A program made the position numbers and the translations under genes. From assembly GCF_900109995.1 (NCBI RefSeq), contig NZ_FOCB01000002.1, positions 76,247-140,246 on the forward strand: a DNA stretch of 64,000 nucleotides, in the 5' to 3' direction. The notes beneath the pieces are model-generated. The model ran no database searches. It saw only the letters and a program-made list of their open reading frames with translations, and was not told where the DNA came from. Origin of the DNA: Pseudomonas sp. ok272 (GTDB lineage: Bacteria; Pseudomonadota; Gammaproteobacteria; Pseudomonadales; Pseudomonadaceae). Shown here piece after piece: positions 55,991-64,000 of this stretch (positions are counted from its first letter, which is position 1; each line of letters starts with the position of its first letter).

Positions 55991-57085
55991 TCAACTACCC
56001 GTGCGAATCTTGTTCCACAACCGCGTACGAATCCGGTCGATATTCAGGGGCATCGCCTCCAGCGCAAACAACTTGCCCATCATCTCGGGGCTCGGATACA
56101 CCTTGGTGTCGTTCTTGATGACCGGGTCGATCAGGCTATCAGCCGCCTCGTTACCATTGGCGTAATGCACATAGTTACTGATGCCCGCCATGACGTCCGG
56201 ACGCAGCAAGTAGTTCATGAAGACGTAGCCCGCCTTTTCATCGGGAGCATCGACCGGCATGGCCACCATGTCGAACCAGATCGCCGCGCCTTCCTTGGGG
56301 ATCGCATAACCAATCTCTACGCCATTGTTGGCTTCCTTGGCGCGACTTTCGGCCTGCAGAATGTCACCCGAGAACCCCACCGCCACGCAAATGTCACCGT
56401 TGGCCAGGTCGCTGGTGTACTTGGACGAGTGGAAATAGCTGACGTAAGGCCGGACTTTGAGCAGCAGCGCTTCGGCCTTCTTGTAGTCCTCCGGGTTCTT
56501 ACTGTGATGGGGCAGGCCCAGGTAGTTCAGCGCTGCCGGCAACACTTCCGGGCCGTTATCGAGGATCGCCACGCCGCACTTGGCGAGCTTCTCCATGTTC
56601 TCGGGCTTGAAGATCAGGTCCCAGGAATCCACCGGCGCGTTGTCCCCCAATACCGCCTTGACCTTGGCGACGTTGTAGCCAATCCCGGTGCTGCCCCACA
56701 GGTACGGGAAGCCGTGCTCGTTGCCCGGGTCATTGGTTTGCAGGGCCTTGAGCAGTACCGGGTTGAGGTTCTTCCAGTTCGGCAATTGGCTCTTATCGAG
56801 CTTCTTCAGCGCCCCGCCTTCAATCTGGCGCGCCATGAAGTGGTTCGACGGGAACACCACGTCGTACCCCGACTTCCCTGTCATCAGCTTGCCGTCGAGG
56901 GTTTCGTTGCTGTCATAGACGTCATAGCTGAAACCGATGCCGGCTTCCTTCTGGAAGTTCTTCATGGTGTCGGGCGCGATGTAGTCCGACCAGTTGTAGA
57001 CCTTCACGGTCTCGGCAGCGTGGCCAAGCGACGCGACCAGCATCAAGGGAGCCAGGGCGAAGGGAGCAAGGGGTAGACGGATCAT
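55991..57085 (-). CDS. Polyamine ABC transporter substrate-binding protein (PotF/SpuD-like)
   Basis: This 364-residue protein has a signal peptide (APLMLVASLGHAA-E). The PotF/PotD fold shows as VKVYNWSDYIAPDTMKNFQK, YDVVFPSNHFMARQIEGGAL, WGSTGIGYN and ICVAVGFSGDILQA. Acidic and aromatic pocket residues suit putrescine or spermidine. AGGAC lies before the ATG. No permease or ATPase is adjacent, so it must share a transporter encoded elsewhere. The neighbouring cupin and amine-oxidase genes fit polyamine catabolism. Confidence 0.92.
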   Translation of the reverse strand: MIRLPLAPFALAPLMLVASLGHAAETVKVYNWSDYIAPDTMKNFQKEAGIGFSYDVYDSNETLDGKLMTGKSGYDVVFPSNHFMARQIEGGALKKLDKSQLPNWKNLNPVLLKALQTNDPGNEHGFPYLWGSTGIGYNVAKVKAVLGDNAPVDSWDLIFKPENMEKLAKCGVAILDNGPEVLPAALNYLGLPHHSKNPEDYKKAEALLLKVRPYVSYFHSSKYTSDLANGDICVAVGFSGDILQAESRAKEANNGVEIGYAIPKEGAAIWFDMVAMPVDAPDEKAGYVFMNYLLRPDVMAGISNYVHYANGNEAADSLIDPVIKNDTKVYPSPEMMGKLFALEAMPLNIDRIRTRLWNKIRTGS

Positions 57086-57137
57086 GATTCGAGTCCTGTA
57101 TGGCGTTCTTATTGGCAGGTGGTCGGGTGATCAGCGA

Positions 57138-57479
57138 TCAAAAAATCAACACGTAGGTCTTGCGCACGGTTTCCTGGATGTCCCAGATCCCGGTGCTGTT
57201 GGCCGGCAGCATCAGCGCGTCGCCGGCTTCGATGTGCAGGGTCTCGCCGTGGTCCGGGGTGAACGTGCAGCGGCCCTGGACGAAGTGGCAGAACTCTTGC
57301 GCGACGATCTGCCGCCGCCAGCGACCGGGGGTGCACTCCCAGATGCCGGTCTCGACGCCGTCGTCGCGCTCCACGCTAGTGGTGGAGGCCACCGCCACCG
57401 GGGTGCCCAATGGCACGGCAACCGGATTCGACTCTTCGAGTACCGCGTGGTGGGTGTTCTTGAACTGGGTGATGCTCAT
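57138..57479 (-). CDS. Small cupin-domain protein
   Basis: This 113-residue single cupin has IWECTPGRWRRQIVAQEFCH, then FVQGRCTFTPDHGE, and DALMLPANSTGIWDI, the two cupin motifs on a beta barrel. Such DUF861-type cupins commonly accompany gamma-glutamylputrescine oxidases in Pseudomonas; their catalytic role is unclear. The start at 57479 (MSITQFKN) has AGG 8 nt upstream. It lies between the binding protein and oxidase genes on the same strand, probably in one operon. Confidence 0.85.
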   Translation of the reverse strand: MSITQFKNTHHAVLEESNPVAVPLGTPVAVASTTSVERDDGVETGIWECTPGRWRRQIVAQEFCHFVQGRCTFTPDHGETLHIEAGDALMLPANSTGIWDIQETVRKTYVLIF

Positions 57480-57508
57480 AGGATTACCTGTCGAGGTGAG
57501 AGACGTGT

Positions 57509-58930
57509 TTAGTGCATGAAGCCTTCCATGAACCCCGCGACCCGGCTGGCGAGCTTGCGCCGCCACGGCGCGCTGCCGGGGTTGGCCAGGGTCTGGTCTT
57601 CATGGATAAAGCTCTGGATGATCGCGTTGTAGCCCAGCCAGCGCAGGGGCTCGGGCTCCCAGGCCTTGAGCGCATCGAGGCCGCCCTGGGCAATCACCCA
57701 CGGCTGGCGGACCAACTCGCTGTCGCGCTCGAGGATCAGGTCGGCCAGGGTTCGACCGCCGAGGTTACTGGCCCCCACGCCTTCGCCCCCATAGCCACCT
57801 GACAGCGCGATGCCGCTGCGCGTGTCACACAGCATGTGCGGCCGGAAGCGGCGGGACATACCCAGGTTGCCACCCCAGGAGTGAGTGATCTCGACATTCT
57901 TGAGTTGCGGGAACAGTTCGCTGAACAGGTAACGCCGCAATTCGACTTCGCTGGAAGTCAGATCAAAGTTCTGGCGCAACTGGCCACCGAACTGATAGCC
58001 GCCACGCGCGCCAAACACCAGGCGGTTGTCCGCCGAGCGCTGGCCGTAGGTGACCTGGCGACTGCTTTCGCCAAACGCCTGGCCCTGGTTCAGGCCAATC
58101 TCGTCCCAGGTCGCGGCCGACAACGGTTCGGTGGCCACCAGCAGGCTCTGCACCGGTAACTGATAACGGCCCAGTGGCGCGAGCGTGACGGCATACCCTT
58201 CCACCGCCGGCACCAGCCAACGGCAACGCACGGCCGCCTTGGCCGTGCTCAGGCTCCCGGACTGCCACTGCTGCACCGGACTGTTCTCATAGATTTTTAC
58301 CCCCATGCGCTCCACCGCCCGCGCCAGGCCTCGCACCAGCTTGGCCGGATTGATCGTGGCGCAGTGCGTGGCCTGGATGCCGCCATAGGGATTGGCGATG
58401 CGGATCTGCCCGACCAGTTGCTCGGGCGACAGCCAGCGGTAGTCGGCCTCGTTCAGGCCCTGGGCGTACAGCGAGTCCAGGTAGCCACGCAGGCTGGCTT
58501 CCTGCTCGGGGTAGCGGGCCGCGCAATAAAGCACCCCGCCCTTGCGATAATCGCAGTCGATGCCCTCACGTTCGAGGACGCTCGCCACTTCATCGGGGAT
58601 GCCGTGCAACAGGTCGTAGGACGCGCGGCGTGCTGGCGGCGATAGCCCGGCCAGCAGGCTGTCTTCGCCCAACAGATTGCCCATCAGCCAGCCGCCATTG
58701 CGCCCCGAAGCGCCAAAACCGGCGGTTTGCGCCTCGACAATGGCGATGTTCAGCTCAGGCTTGTGGCGCTTGAGGTAGTACGCGGTCCAGAGACCGGTGT
58801 ACCCGGCGCCAATGATCGCTACATCAACGTCCAGGTCCTGTTCAAGGGACGGACGCGCCACCAACGGCTCGTCCAATTGATCCATCCACAAACTGATCGT
58901 GCGCCACGCCGGCATCCAGGACTCCGCCAT
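57509..58930 (-). CDS. FAD-dependent amine oxidoreductase (gamma-glutamylputrescine oxidase-like)
   Basis: This 473-residue DAO-fold flavoenzyme has the dinucleotide motif VAIIGAGYTGLWTAYYL (residues 38-54), GFGASGRNGGWLMGN (FAD contact) and ALSGGYGGEGVGASNLGG near the C-terminus. This layout matches PuuB/PauB-type oxidases that oxidise gamma-glutamylputrescine or related polyamine adducts. It is upstream of the cupin gene by 29 bp and downstream of an AraC regulator. No strong ribosome site precedes ATG 58930. Confidence 0.88.
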   Translation of the reverse strand: MAESWMPAWRTISLWMDQLDEPLVARPSLEQDLDVDVAIIGAGYTGLWTAYYLKRHKPELNIAIVEAQTAGFGASGRNGGWLMGNLLGEDSLLAGLSPPARRASYDLLHGIPDEVASVLEREGIDCDYRKGGVLYCAARYPEQEASLRGYLDSLYAQGLNEADYRWLSPEQLVGQIRIANPYGGIQATHCATINPAKLVRGLARAVERMGVKIYENSPVQQWQSGSLSTAKAAVRCRWLVPAVEGYAVTLAPLGRYQLPVQSLLVATEPLSAATWDEIGLNQGQAFGESSRQVTYGQRSADNRLVFGARGGYQFGGQLRQNFDLTSSEVELRRYLFSELFPQLKNVEITHSWGGNLGMSRRFRPHMLCDTRSGIALSGGYGGEGVGASNLGGRTLADLILERDSELVRQPWVIAQGGLDALKAWEPEPLRWLGYNAIIQSFIHEDQTLANPGSAPWRRKLASRVAGFMEGFMH

Positions 58931-58964
58931 TCAAGGTTCAATGGGGTCAATCCTAGTCGTCGGT

Positions 58965-59780
58965 TCAGTGGCTGTCTTGCGCGCGTGCACGCAGAGAAAT
59001 GTGCTGGGTGTACGCCTTGGGCGACATCCCGGTGTGTTGCCGAAAGCACTTGTAGAACGCTGACAATGAATTGAACCCGGCCGCGAAGGCCAACTCGTCG
59101 ACGCGTGCCGGCGCCGGCGCGTCCTCCAGTGCTGCCAGCAAATGGCGCAGGCGGGCCTGATTGACGTAGCGATAGAAGCTCTGGCCCAGTACCTGATTGA
59201 GCAAGTAGGAAATCTGGTTGCGACTGTAACCGCACTCCTTGGCCACCCGTTGCAGGTCGAGTTCGGGATCGAGGTAAGGCTGCTGGCGCTCGAAGTACTG
59301 CTGCAAATCCTCGGCGATGAAACTCAGTTGCCGTGGTGACAACCCCAGCCGACTGGCCGCCGGGCGCGCGCTGGCGGACGACGAACTGCCCACCTGCTCG
59401 TACACCAGGGAAGCGTATTCGTTGACGCGCCAGATCAGCCCATCGCGCACGGTGATCGCTTCGCTGGCCCGGAACGACACCAGCCCCTCGCCACCGCGCA
59501 GGGTCATGCGGTACTGGATAAACGCCGTGTCGCCATCCAGGCGAATGCGGTCCGAGTGCTCCAGTGCCTCGTCCGCCTCGCGTGGCATGCTGCTGCGCAC
59601 GTACTCGCGCAGTTCGCCCAAGCCGAACACGCGGTTCTGGAAGAAGTCGTGATACTGCACATCCGGGTGATACAGCGCCATGACGCCGTCCAGGTCGCGG
59701 TGTTTCCAGCACAAGTGGTAACGCAGCACGGTCTCGCCGGTGGCCTGGGTTTGCAAAAGGCCATCATCATGGACAGGCAT
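58965..59780 (-). CDS. AraC-family regulator with SnoaL-like sensor domain
   Basis: This 271-residue protein has an N-terminal half that looks like an NTF2/SnoaL fold (YHLCWKHRDLDGVMALYHPD, then VQYHDFFQNRVFGLGELREY). The C-terminal AraC double helix-turn-helix contains LQRVAKECGYSRNQISYLLN and ELAFAAGFNSLSAFYKCFRQ. The start at 59780 (MPVHDDGLLQ) is more plausible than an extension to 59846. It probably controls the adjacent polyamine oxidase cluster, its stop lying 34 bp from the oxidase ATG. Confidence 0.9.
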   Translation of the reverse strand: MPVHDDGLLQTQATGETVLRYHLCWKHRDLDGVMALYHPDVQYHDFFQNRVFGLGELREYVRSSMPREADEALEHSDRIRLDGDTAFIQYRMTLRGGEGLVSFRASEAITVRDGLIWRVNEYASLVYEQVGSSSSASARPAASRLGLSPRQLSFIAEDLQQYFERQQPYLDPELDLQRVAKECGYSRNQISYLLNQVLGQSFYRYVNQARLRHLLAALEDAPAPARVDELAFAAGFNSLSAFYKCFRQHTGMSPKAYTQHISLRARAQDSH

Positions 59781-59924
59781 TGGCGGACAACTCTGGAATC
59801 GGAAACGCCGAGCTTGCCGAACTTGCGCCACGGCTTCAATGCCCATTTATGCGACGCGCGGTGATCGCCGGGGAAGGTCACGCTCCCAAACGCTTGTCAG
59901 TTGATGCGCTGGCACTTTCACCCC

Positions 59925-60062
59925 ATGGGTTTCGAGGGCAGCATGGATGCGCCGGGCAGCATGATTGCCATTGCCGGGATCCCCTGCGCGACCGAGGTGG
60001 AACGCATCATCGAAGCGGTGGAGGCGTTTGTGCCGCCGCTTGTGCAGCGCACGTATGCCTGA
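59925..60062 (+). pseudogene. Possible 3' gene fragment
   Basis: A 45-codon frame (MGFEGSMDAPGSMIAIAGIP, then CATEVERIIEAVEAFVPPLV) has good coding-like codon use and an amphipathic end resembling the C-terminus of an enzyme. It has no ribosome site and no upstream domain. It may be the tail of a lost gene in the 414-bp gap between the AraC and helicase genes. The family is not recognised. Confidence 0.3.
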
Positions 60063-60075
60063 CACGAGCCAATCA

Positions 60076-60164
60076 TGTGGGAGCGAGCCTGCTCGCGAAG
60101 GCGTCGGCACACTCAACATCGATCGTGAGGGGTCCGCCGTCTTCGCGAGCAGGCTCGCTCCCAC
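60076..60164. repeat. REP pair upstream of the helicase stop
   Basis: tgtgggagcgagcctgctcg at 60076 and its inverted partner ending at 60164 form a standard BIME with the acatcgatcgtgag-type spacer. Confidence 0.9.
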
Positions 60165-60194
60165 GTGCGCACAGGCTCACAGGCTCACGCCCCT

Positions 60195-62660
60195 CTACTT
60201 ACCCACCCGCTGATCGGCAAAGAACGGCTTGCCCGGTGCAATCCGGTCCGAGGCCTTGGGCATGTTGGCTGCCGGCCCTTCCTGGGCCTCGACATACCAG
60301 TAGCAATGGCTCACGGCGCGGGTGATGCCAACGTACGCCAGGCGCAGGATTTCGTCCTTCTGCGCCGTGTCATAGGCCTCGGTGTCACCCTCCTTACCCA
60401 ACCCGGCCATGCCATAGACCTGATTCTTGTAGGGCGAAAGGGTCAGGTGCTGACAGTCACCCAGCAGGAACACCGCGTCGGCCTGCAGCCCCTTGGCACT
60501 GTGATAGGTCAACTGCTTGAGGCGTCGCTGCTCCAGTGGCAAGCTAGAATCAACATTAACTACAGACGAAATATGCTGTTCTATCAATAACTTATCGCCG
60601 CTTTTTCGATACAACATCAAGATTGAATCGCCCTGTCGATAATGCTCGGCCAGGCGTTTGCCCAGCGCCGCGTCATCGCGCTCGAACACCGTGACCGGCA
60701 GCAACGGCCCCGACTCGCCCATCGCCTTGGCCTTCTTGCCCGGGATCGCCGGTGCGGCCTTCACGATGTGTTCGGCGGCATCGATGATGTGCTGGTGGCT
60801 GCGATAGTTGTCGCTGAGCATCACCCGCGTGGTGGTCGGCGACGCAAATTCCTTGTTGAACTCCATGAAGTACTTGGGCGAGCTGCCGCGCCAGCCATAG
60901 ATTGACTGCCAGTCATCACCGACACACAGCAGCGATGACCGCTGGGCGCCCCGCCCGACGTGCATGGCCGGGCCCCGGCGGCGAATCTCGCCCAGGGTGG
61001 CGCGAATCCAGGAAACGATCTGCGGCGATACGTCCTGGAACTCATCGATCATCAAGTGCGACATCGGCCGCAACAGTTCATCGCCGAGCAGCTTGAGGTT
61101 TTCCGGCGAATGCTCGCTGAACAACGCGAACATGCGGTTGTAGGTCATGACCGGCGGTTTCTGGTCCAGCAGATGATCTTCAAAGTTGCGCCAGAACAGG
61201 CTCAGCGCCTCGAAGAACAAGCGGTCCGGATCGTCCTTGGCGAAGCTCATCCGGCCCACAGCAGCCGGCACATCGAGCCCAAGGTTCTCGATGAAGCTGG
61301 CCGCGGCGACAAAACAGTCGAGCAATGGCGCCGAGCCCAGCTCACCCTTGACCTTGTAGTCAAACCCGGGCCCGGCGCTCACATCACCGGCAAGGGTTGC
61401 GAGAAGGCGCTTTGAAGACTCGTAATTATCCAACCATATCAACGGCTTACGACAGAAAGCTTGAAACAGGGTGCGCTTTACTGCCCATTCGGCGCGAACC
61501 GACAACTTGGCGCTGGGACGACTGAGCTGCGGATTCTCCCGCGGATCGAAGCCCAGAACGACCCAGGCATCCAGCGTCGGGATGTAACCGTGACAATGAA
61601 AGATCGAGCCGTTGATGTCGAACGACTGGCGGCTGGACTCAATGCCCTTGATCGGCCACGCACCCGCACGCTGCCAGAGGTCCTGCACCAGATCACACAG
61701 TTCTTCGTCGCGCTTGGCGGCCAGCTCGGTGACAGCCATGCGCTTTTGCACATCCGGATGGTCGCGCTCCAGCTCCTTGAGCTGCAGGGCATGCCGGGAC
61801 AGTGGCGCGATCAGTTGCCGAAAGCGTTCGTTCTGGGTGTGCAGGCGATGGTAGCAAGCGTTGAGTTGCTGGCGCTGCGCGTCATTGATGCGCAGGTCGA
61901 ACGGATTGCTGTCCGCCTGCGACTCATTGAACTGCGAGCGCTCGCTGAGGTTCTCAAAGGCTTGCAAGCGCTCGAACCCCGGCAGGCTGCGGACCATCGG
62001 CAGAATCCGCGAGTGGAAGGTGCGTACCAGGTCGCTGGCGCTCTTGTGCGCCAATGCGTGGCCCCACAGGGCAAACAGCGTGATGAGCTTATTGATGAAG
62101 TCTTTGCGCGACTCTCGGGTGAACGTCACCACCGTCAATGAATCCAGCTCGAAACCCAGGTAATGCGTCAACAGCAGGATGCGCAACACCAGGGTCGTCG
62201 ACTTGCCGGCTCCGGCGCCCGCAATCACCGAGGTCGACGGCGTATCGCTAAAGATCATCTTCCACTGCGCGGCGCTGGGTTGGGCATGCGCGGGCAACAG
62301 TCGGGCCACGTCGGCCTTCATGCGCTTCTTGAGGTCGGCGTTCAGGGGCAGGCGCCAGTCATCGAACAGGAAATCATCGACCCGCGGCGCCGGATGCTCT
62401 GTGCAGCGGCTGTCGCGAATCAGCAGTACCTGCCGGCCTTCTTCGACGCCCTCGGCCTTGCCTTCCTGGTAGCCGTAGTCAAAGCCTGCGGTGTGTCCAC
62501 TGCGAAAGCCATCGGCCTGGCCGTGCAGCCAGGACGCCCGGTGCTGGGCACGCAACCGCGTCAGGCCATTGCCGAACACGCGCGCAGCCAACCGTTTGAG
62601 CAACGGCATGTCGGCCAGGGGCAAAAGCGTCGGAGGAAGATCGGGGATGTTTCGCGGCAC
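60195..62660 (-). CDS. UvrD/Rep-type superfamily 1 DNA helicase
   Basis: This 821-residue protein has Walker A AGAGAGKST (147-155), motif II LMIDEFQDVSP, motif III GDDWQSIYGWRGS, motif V TYHSAKGLQADAVFLLGDCQ and motif VI LAYVGITRAVSH. The first 145 residues are an unusual N-terminal extension with a Gly/Tyr-rich stretch, before the helicase core. It unwinds DNA 3'-5' by family inference. The start codon is GTG at 62660 with TGGAG 5 nt upstream. A short AT-rich patch near 60540-60620 differs in codon use from the rest. It stands alone. Confidence 0.9.
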   Translation of the reverse strand: MPRNIPDLPPTLLPLADMPLLKRLAARVFGNGLTRLRAQHRASWLHGQADGFRSGHTAGFDYGYQEGKAEGVEEGRQVLLIRDSRCTEHPAPRVDDFLFDDWRLPLNADLKKRMKADVARLLPAHAQPSAAQWKMIFSDTPSTSVIAGAGAGKSTTLVLRILLLTHYLGFELDSLTVVTFTRESRKDFINKLITLFALWGHALAHKSASDLVRTFHSRILPMVRSLPGFERLQAFENLSERSQFNESQADSNPFDLRINDAQRQQLNACYHRLHTQNERFRQLIAPLSRHALQLKELERDHPDVQKRMAVTELAAKRDEELCDLVQDLWQRAGAWPIKGIESSRQSFDINGSIFHCHGYIPTLDAWVVLGFDPRENPQLSRPSAKLSVRAEWAVKRTLFQAFCRKPLIWLDNYESSKRLLATLAGDVSAGPGFDYKVKGELGSAPLLDCFVAAASFIENLGLDVPAAVGRMSFAKDDPDRLFFEALSLFWRNFEDHLLDQKPPVMTYNRMFALFSEHSPENLKLLGDELLRPMSHLMIDEFQDVSPQIVSWIRATLGEIRRRGPAMHVGRGAQRSSLLCVGDDWQSIYGWRGSSPKYFMEFNKEFASPTTTRVMLSDNYRSHQHIIDAAEHIVKAAPAIPGKKAKAMGESGPLLPVTVFERDDAALGKRLAEHYRQGDSILMLYRKSGDKLLIEQHISSVVNVDSSLPLEQRRLKQLTYHSAKGLQADAVFLLGDCQHLTLSPYKNQVYGMAGLGKEGDTEAYDTAQKDEILRLAYVGITRAVSHCYWYVEAQEGPAANMPKASDRIAPGKPFFADQRVGK

Positions 62661-62914
62661 GCTGACTCCAGGGTGTGAGGCTGTTGCGGGCTATGGTGTC
62701 TGCATTTGTCGGCGAGTTCTAGTCAAATGCTTATCCATCATTGGCTTAAGCGATGAAGTGAAGGTAGCGCCGCAGGCTGGGCGCCCCATAAAGATCGAAT
62801 AAATAGATTGGATTGGCGCAATTTTTACGCTGTTTATCGATTGTTAGTTGATGGATGATCGACGCCATCAACCCACGGCTCTCGACCGATGACGAACCTT
62901 TCCAGGAGACGATC

Positions 62915-63610
62915 ATGCTTGAACTCAGACCTTTCAACTCCCTCGGCGGTGCCCACCACGGCTGGCTGGATGCCCACCATCACTTTTCGTTCGCCGAGTA
63001 CCACGACCCCAAGCGCATGAACTGGGGCAACCTGCGGGTGTGGAACGACGATGTGATCGCCCCCGGCACCGGCTTCCCGAAGCACCCGCACCGGGACATG
63101 GAAATCATCACCTACGTCCGCGAGGGAGCGATCAGCCACGAAGACAACCTGGGCAACAAGGGCCGCACCGAGGCCGGTGATGTCCAAGTGATGAGCGCTG
63201 GCACCGGGATCGCCCATAGCGAGTACAACCTGGAATCGACACCCACCACGATCTTCCAGATCTGGATCATCCCCAACCAGGCGGGCCTGCCGCCGTCCTG
63301 GGGCGCCAAGCCTTTCCCCAAGGGCCAGCGCGAAGGTTTCGTGACCCTGGCCAGCGGCAAGGCCGGCGACGACCAGAGCCTGCAGATCCGGGCGGATGCA
63401 CGTTTGGTGGCGGCGAACCTGAAAGCCGGGGAAAGCGCCGAGTACACCTTGGATCCCGGTCGCCGGGCCTACCTGGTGCCGGCCACTGGGGTCATTGAAG
63501 TCAATGGCTTGCGCGCGCACGCTCGCGACGGCGTGGCCGTCGCCGACGAACGTGTGCTGCGGGTGACCGCCGTCGAGGACAGCGAGATCGTGCTGGTGGA
63601 CCTGGCTTGA
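62915..63610 (+). CDS. Pirin family protein (YhaK-like)
   Basis: This 231-residue bicupin has metal ligands in the first cupin (PKHPHRDMEIITYVREGAIS, then HEDNLG) and HSEYN following GTGIAHSEYN, the pirin signature. Some bacterial pirins act as quercetin dioxygenases or redox sensors; the function here is not set. The start at 62915 (MLELRPFNSLGG) has AGGAGA upstream; an extension to 62855 lacks such a site. It ends at a strong bidirectional terminator. Confidence 0.92.
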   Translation: MLELRPFNSLGGAHHGWLDAHHHFSFAEYHDPKRMNWGNLRVWNDDVIAPGTGFPKHPHRDMEIITYVREGAISHEDNLGNKGRTEAGDVQVMSAGTGIAHSEYNLESTPTTIFQIWIIPNQAGLPPSWGAKPFPKGQREGFVTLASGKAGDDQSLQIRADARLVAANLKAGESAEYTLDPGRRAYLVPATGVIEVNGLRAHARDGVAVADERVLRVTAVEDSEIVLVDLA

Positions 63611-63619
63611 TCGGCCTGT

Positions 63620-63656
63620 AAAAAAGGGGGTGACCACGATGGTCACCCCCTTTTTT
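63620..63656. terminator. Perfect bidirectional terminator
   Basis: AAAAAAGGGGGTGACCA (63620-63636) and TGGTCACCCCCTTTTTT (63640-63656) form a 17-bp stem with a 3-nt loop. It ends pirin transcripts rightward and could end pgm transcripts leftward. Confidence 0.95.
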
Positions 63657-63668
63657 GTATCGCTGTCC

Positions 63669-63764
63669 CCTGTGCGGGAGCAGGCTTGCTCGCGAAAGCG
63701 CCGTGTCAGGCAACACTAATGCCGGCTGACACTGCCTCTTCGCGGGCAAGCCTCGCTCCTACGG
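63669..63764. repeat. REP pair between pirin and pgm
   Basis: ctgtgcgggagcaggcttgc at 63669 and the inverted ttcgcgggcaagcctcgctc near 63738-63764 form a BIME between the two genes, whose ends face each other. Confidence 0.85.
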
Positions 63765-63803
63765 GTACCCGAGCCAGATCTCACACGGTTTGGGTGTGCT
63801 GCG

Positions 63804-64000
63804 TTACTGGGTGCTGATCGCCCCATCCACCAGGGCCTGCGCCTCTTGCACCAACAGTTTGAGGTGGTCCTCGCCCACAAAGCTCTCGGCGTAGATCTTG
63901 TAGATGTCTTCAGTGCCCGACGGACGCGCGGCAAACCAGCCGTTCTCGGTCATGACCTTCAGCCCGCCAATCGCCTGATCGTTGCCAGGTGCCTTGCTGA
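63804..64000 (-). CDS. pgm: Pgm, phosphoglucomutase (3' end only)
   Basis: This is the C-terminal 65 residues of the alpha-D-glucose phosphate-specific mutase, open at the window edge. [20 protein letters not shown], then [19 protein letters not shown], contains the phosphate-binding RPSGTE loop of domain 4. The enzyme interconverts glucose 1- and 6-phosphate in the cytoplasm. The stop is TAA at 63804-63806. The catalytic serine loop and start lie outside the window. Confidence 0.92.
   Translation of the reverse strand, partial: SKAPGNDQAIGGLKVMTENGWFAARPSGTEDIYKIYAESFVGEDHLKLLVQEAQALVDGAISTQ

Overview
The window reads as chromosome of a fluorescent-group Pseudomonas. The evidence is high-GC coding sequence, many Pseudomonas-type REP/BIME repeats (the gtgggagcgagcctgctcgcg family), a muxABC-opmB efflux operon, MocR, AraC and LysE family genes, and the end of pgm. 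No rRNA, tRNA, prophage or CRISPR array was seen. All identifications rest on reading motifs and remembered families; no database search was run.

Left part (1-12.1 kb): a toxin locus. A TcdA/TcdB-type glycosyltransferase toxin runs leftwards off the window edge. Two tandem paralogues of about 1,600 residues point the other way; they resemble the Pseudomonas dermonecrotic-toxin-like (DUF6543) proteins and carry an HExxH metalloprotease-like motif near the C-terminus. The two paralogues share a 93-nt leader with conserved blocks at the same distances from the start codon.

12.3-24.7 kb: a patchwork. It holds a Fur-like regulator, the wreck of a copper-resistance operon (copA-copB fusion) with its DUF411 and YqaA-like neighbours, an alpha/beta hydrolase, and an AT-rich island with a two-gene ABC exporter preceded by a 32-codon ORF with a Gly-Gly motif. 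Further on are LysE, CcoG and MocR genes, a 167-bp MITE, two unrecognised proteins and an SDR.

24.8-37.5 kb, mostly leftward: an MHYT-GGDEF-EAL c-di-GMP protein, the four-gene MuxABC-OpmB RND efflux operon, thiol peroxidase Tpx and a small unknown protein.

38.2-55.4 kb, all rightward: an outer-membrane barrel, a DUF1254/DUF1214 protein, a MoxR-DUF58-DUF4381-VWA-VWA/TPR-BatD operon whose cistrons mostly overlap, a periplasmic HAD phosphatase, an exported sulfatase, a fused membrane/spermidine-synthase-like protein and an octaheme cytochrome with TPRs. Two REP pairs lie inside coding sequence of this operon, in frame.

55.5-64 kb: a REP-rich spacer with a nested miniature element, then a polyamine-type cluster (binding protein, cupin, FAD amine oxidase, AraC regulator), a UvrD-type helicase, a pirin and the 3' end of pgm.

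The least expected signals are small: REP-carrying miniature elements with target-site duplications (7120-7213 and 55645-55789), REP pairs translated inside genes, the shared toxin leader, and the small-ORF/ABC exporter island.
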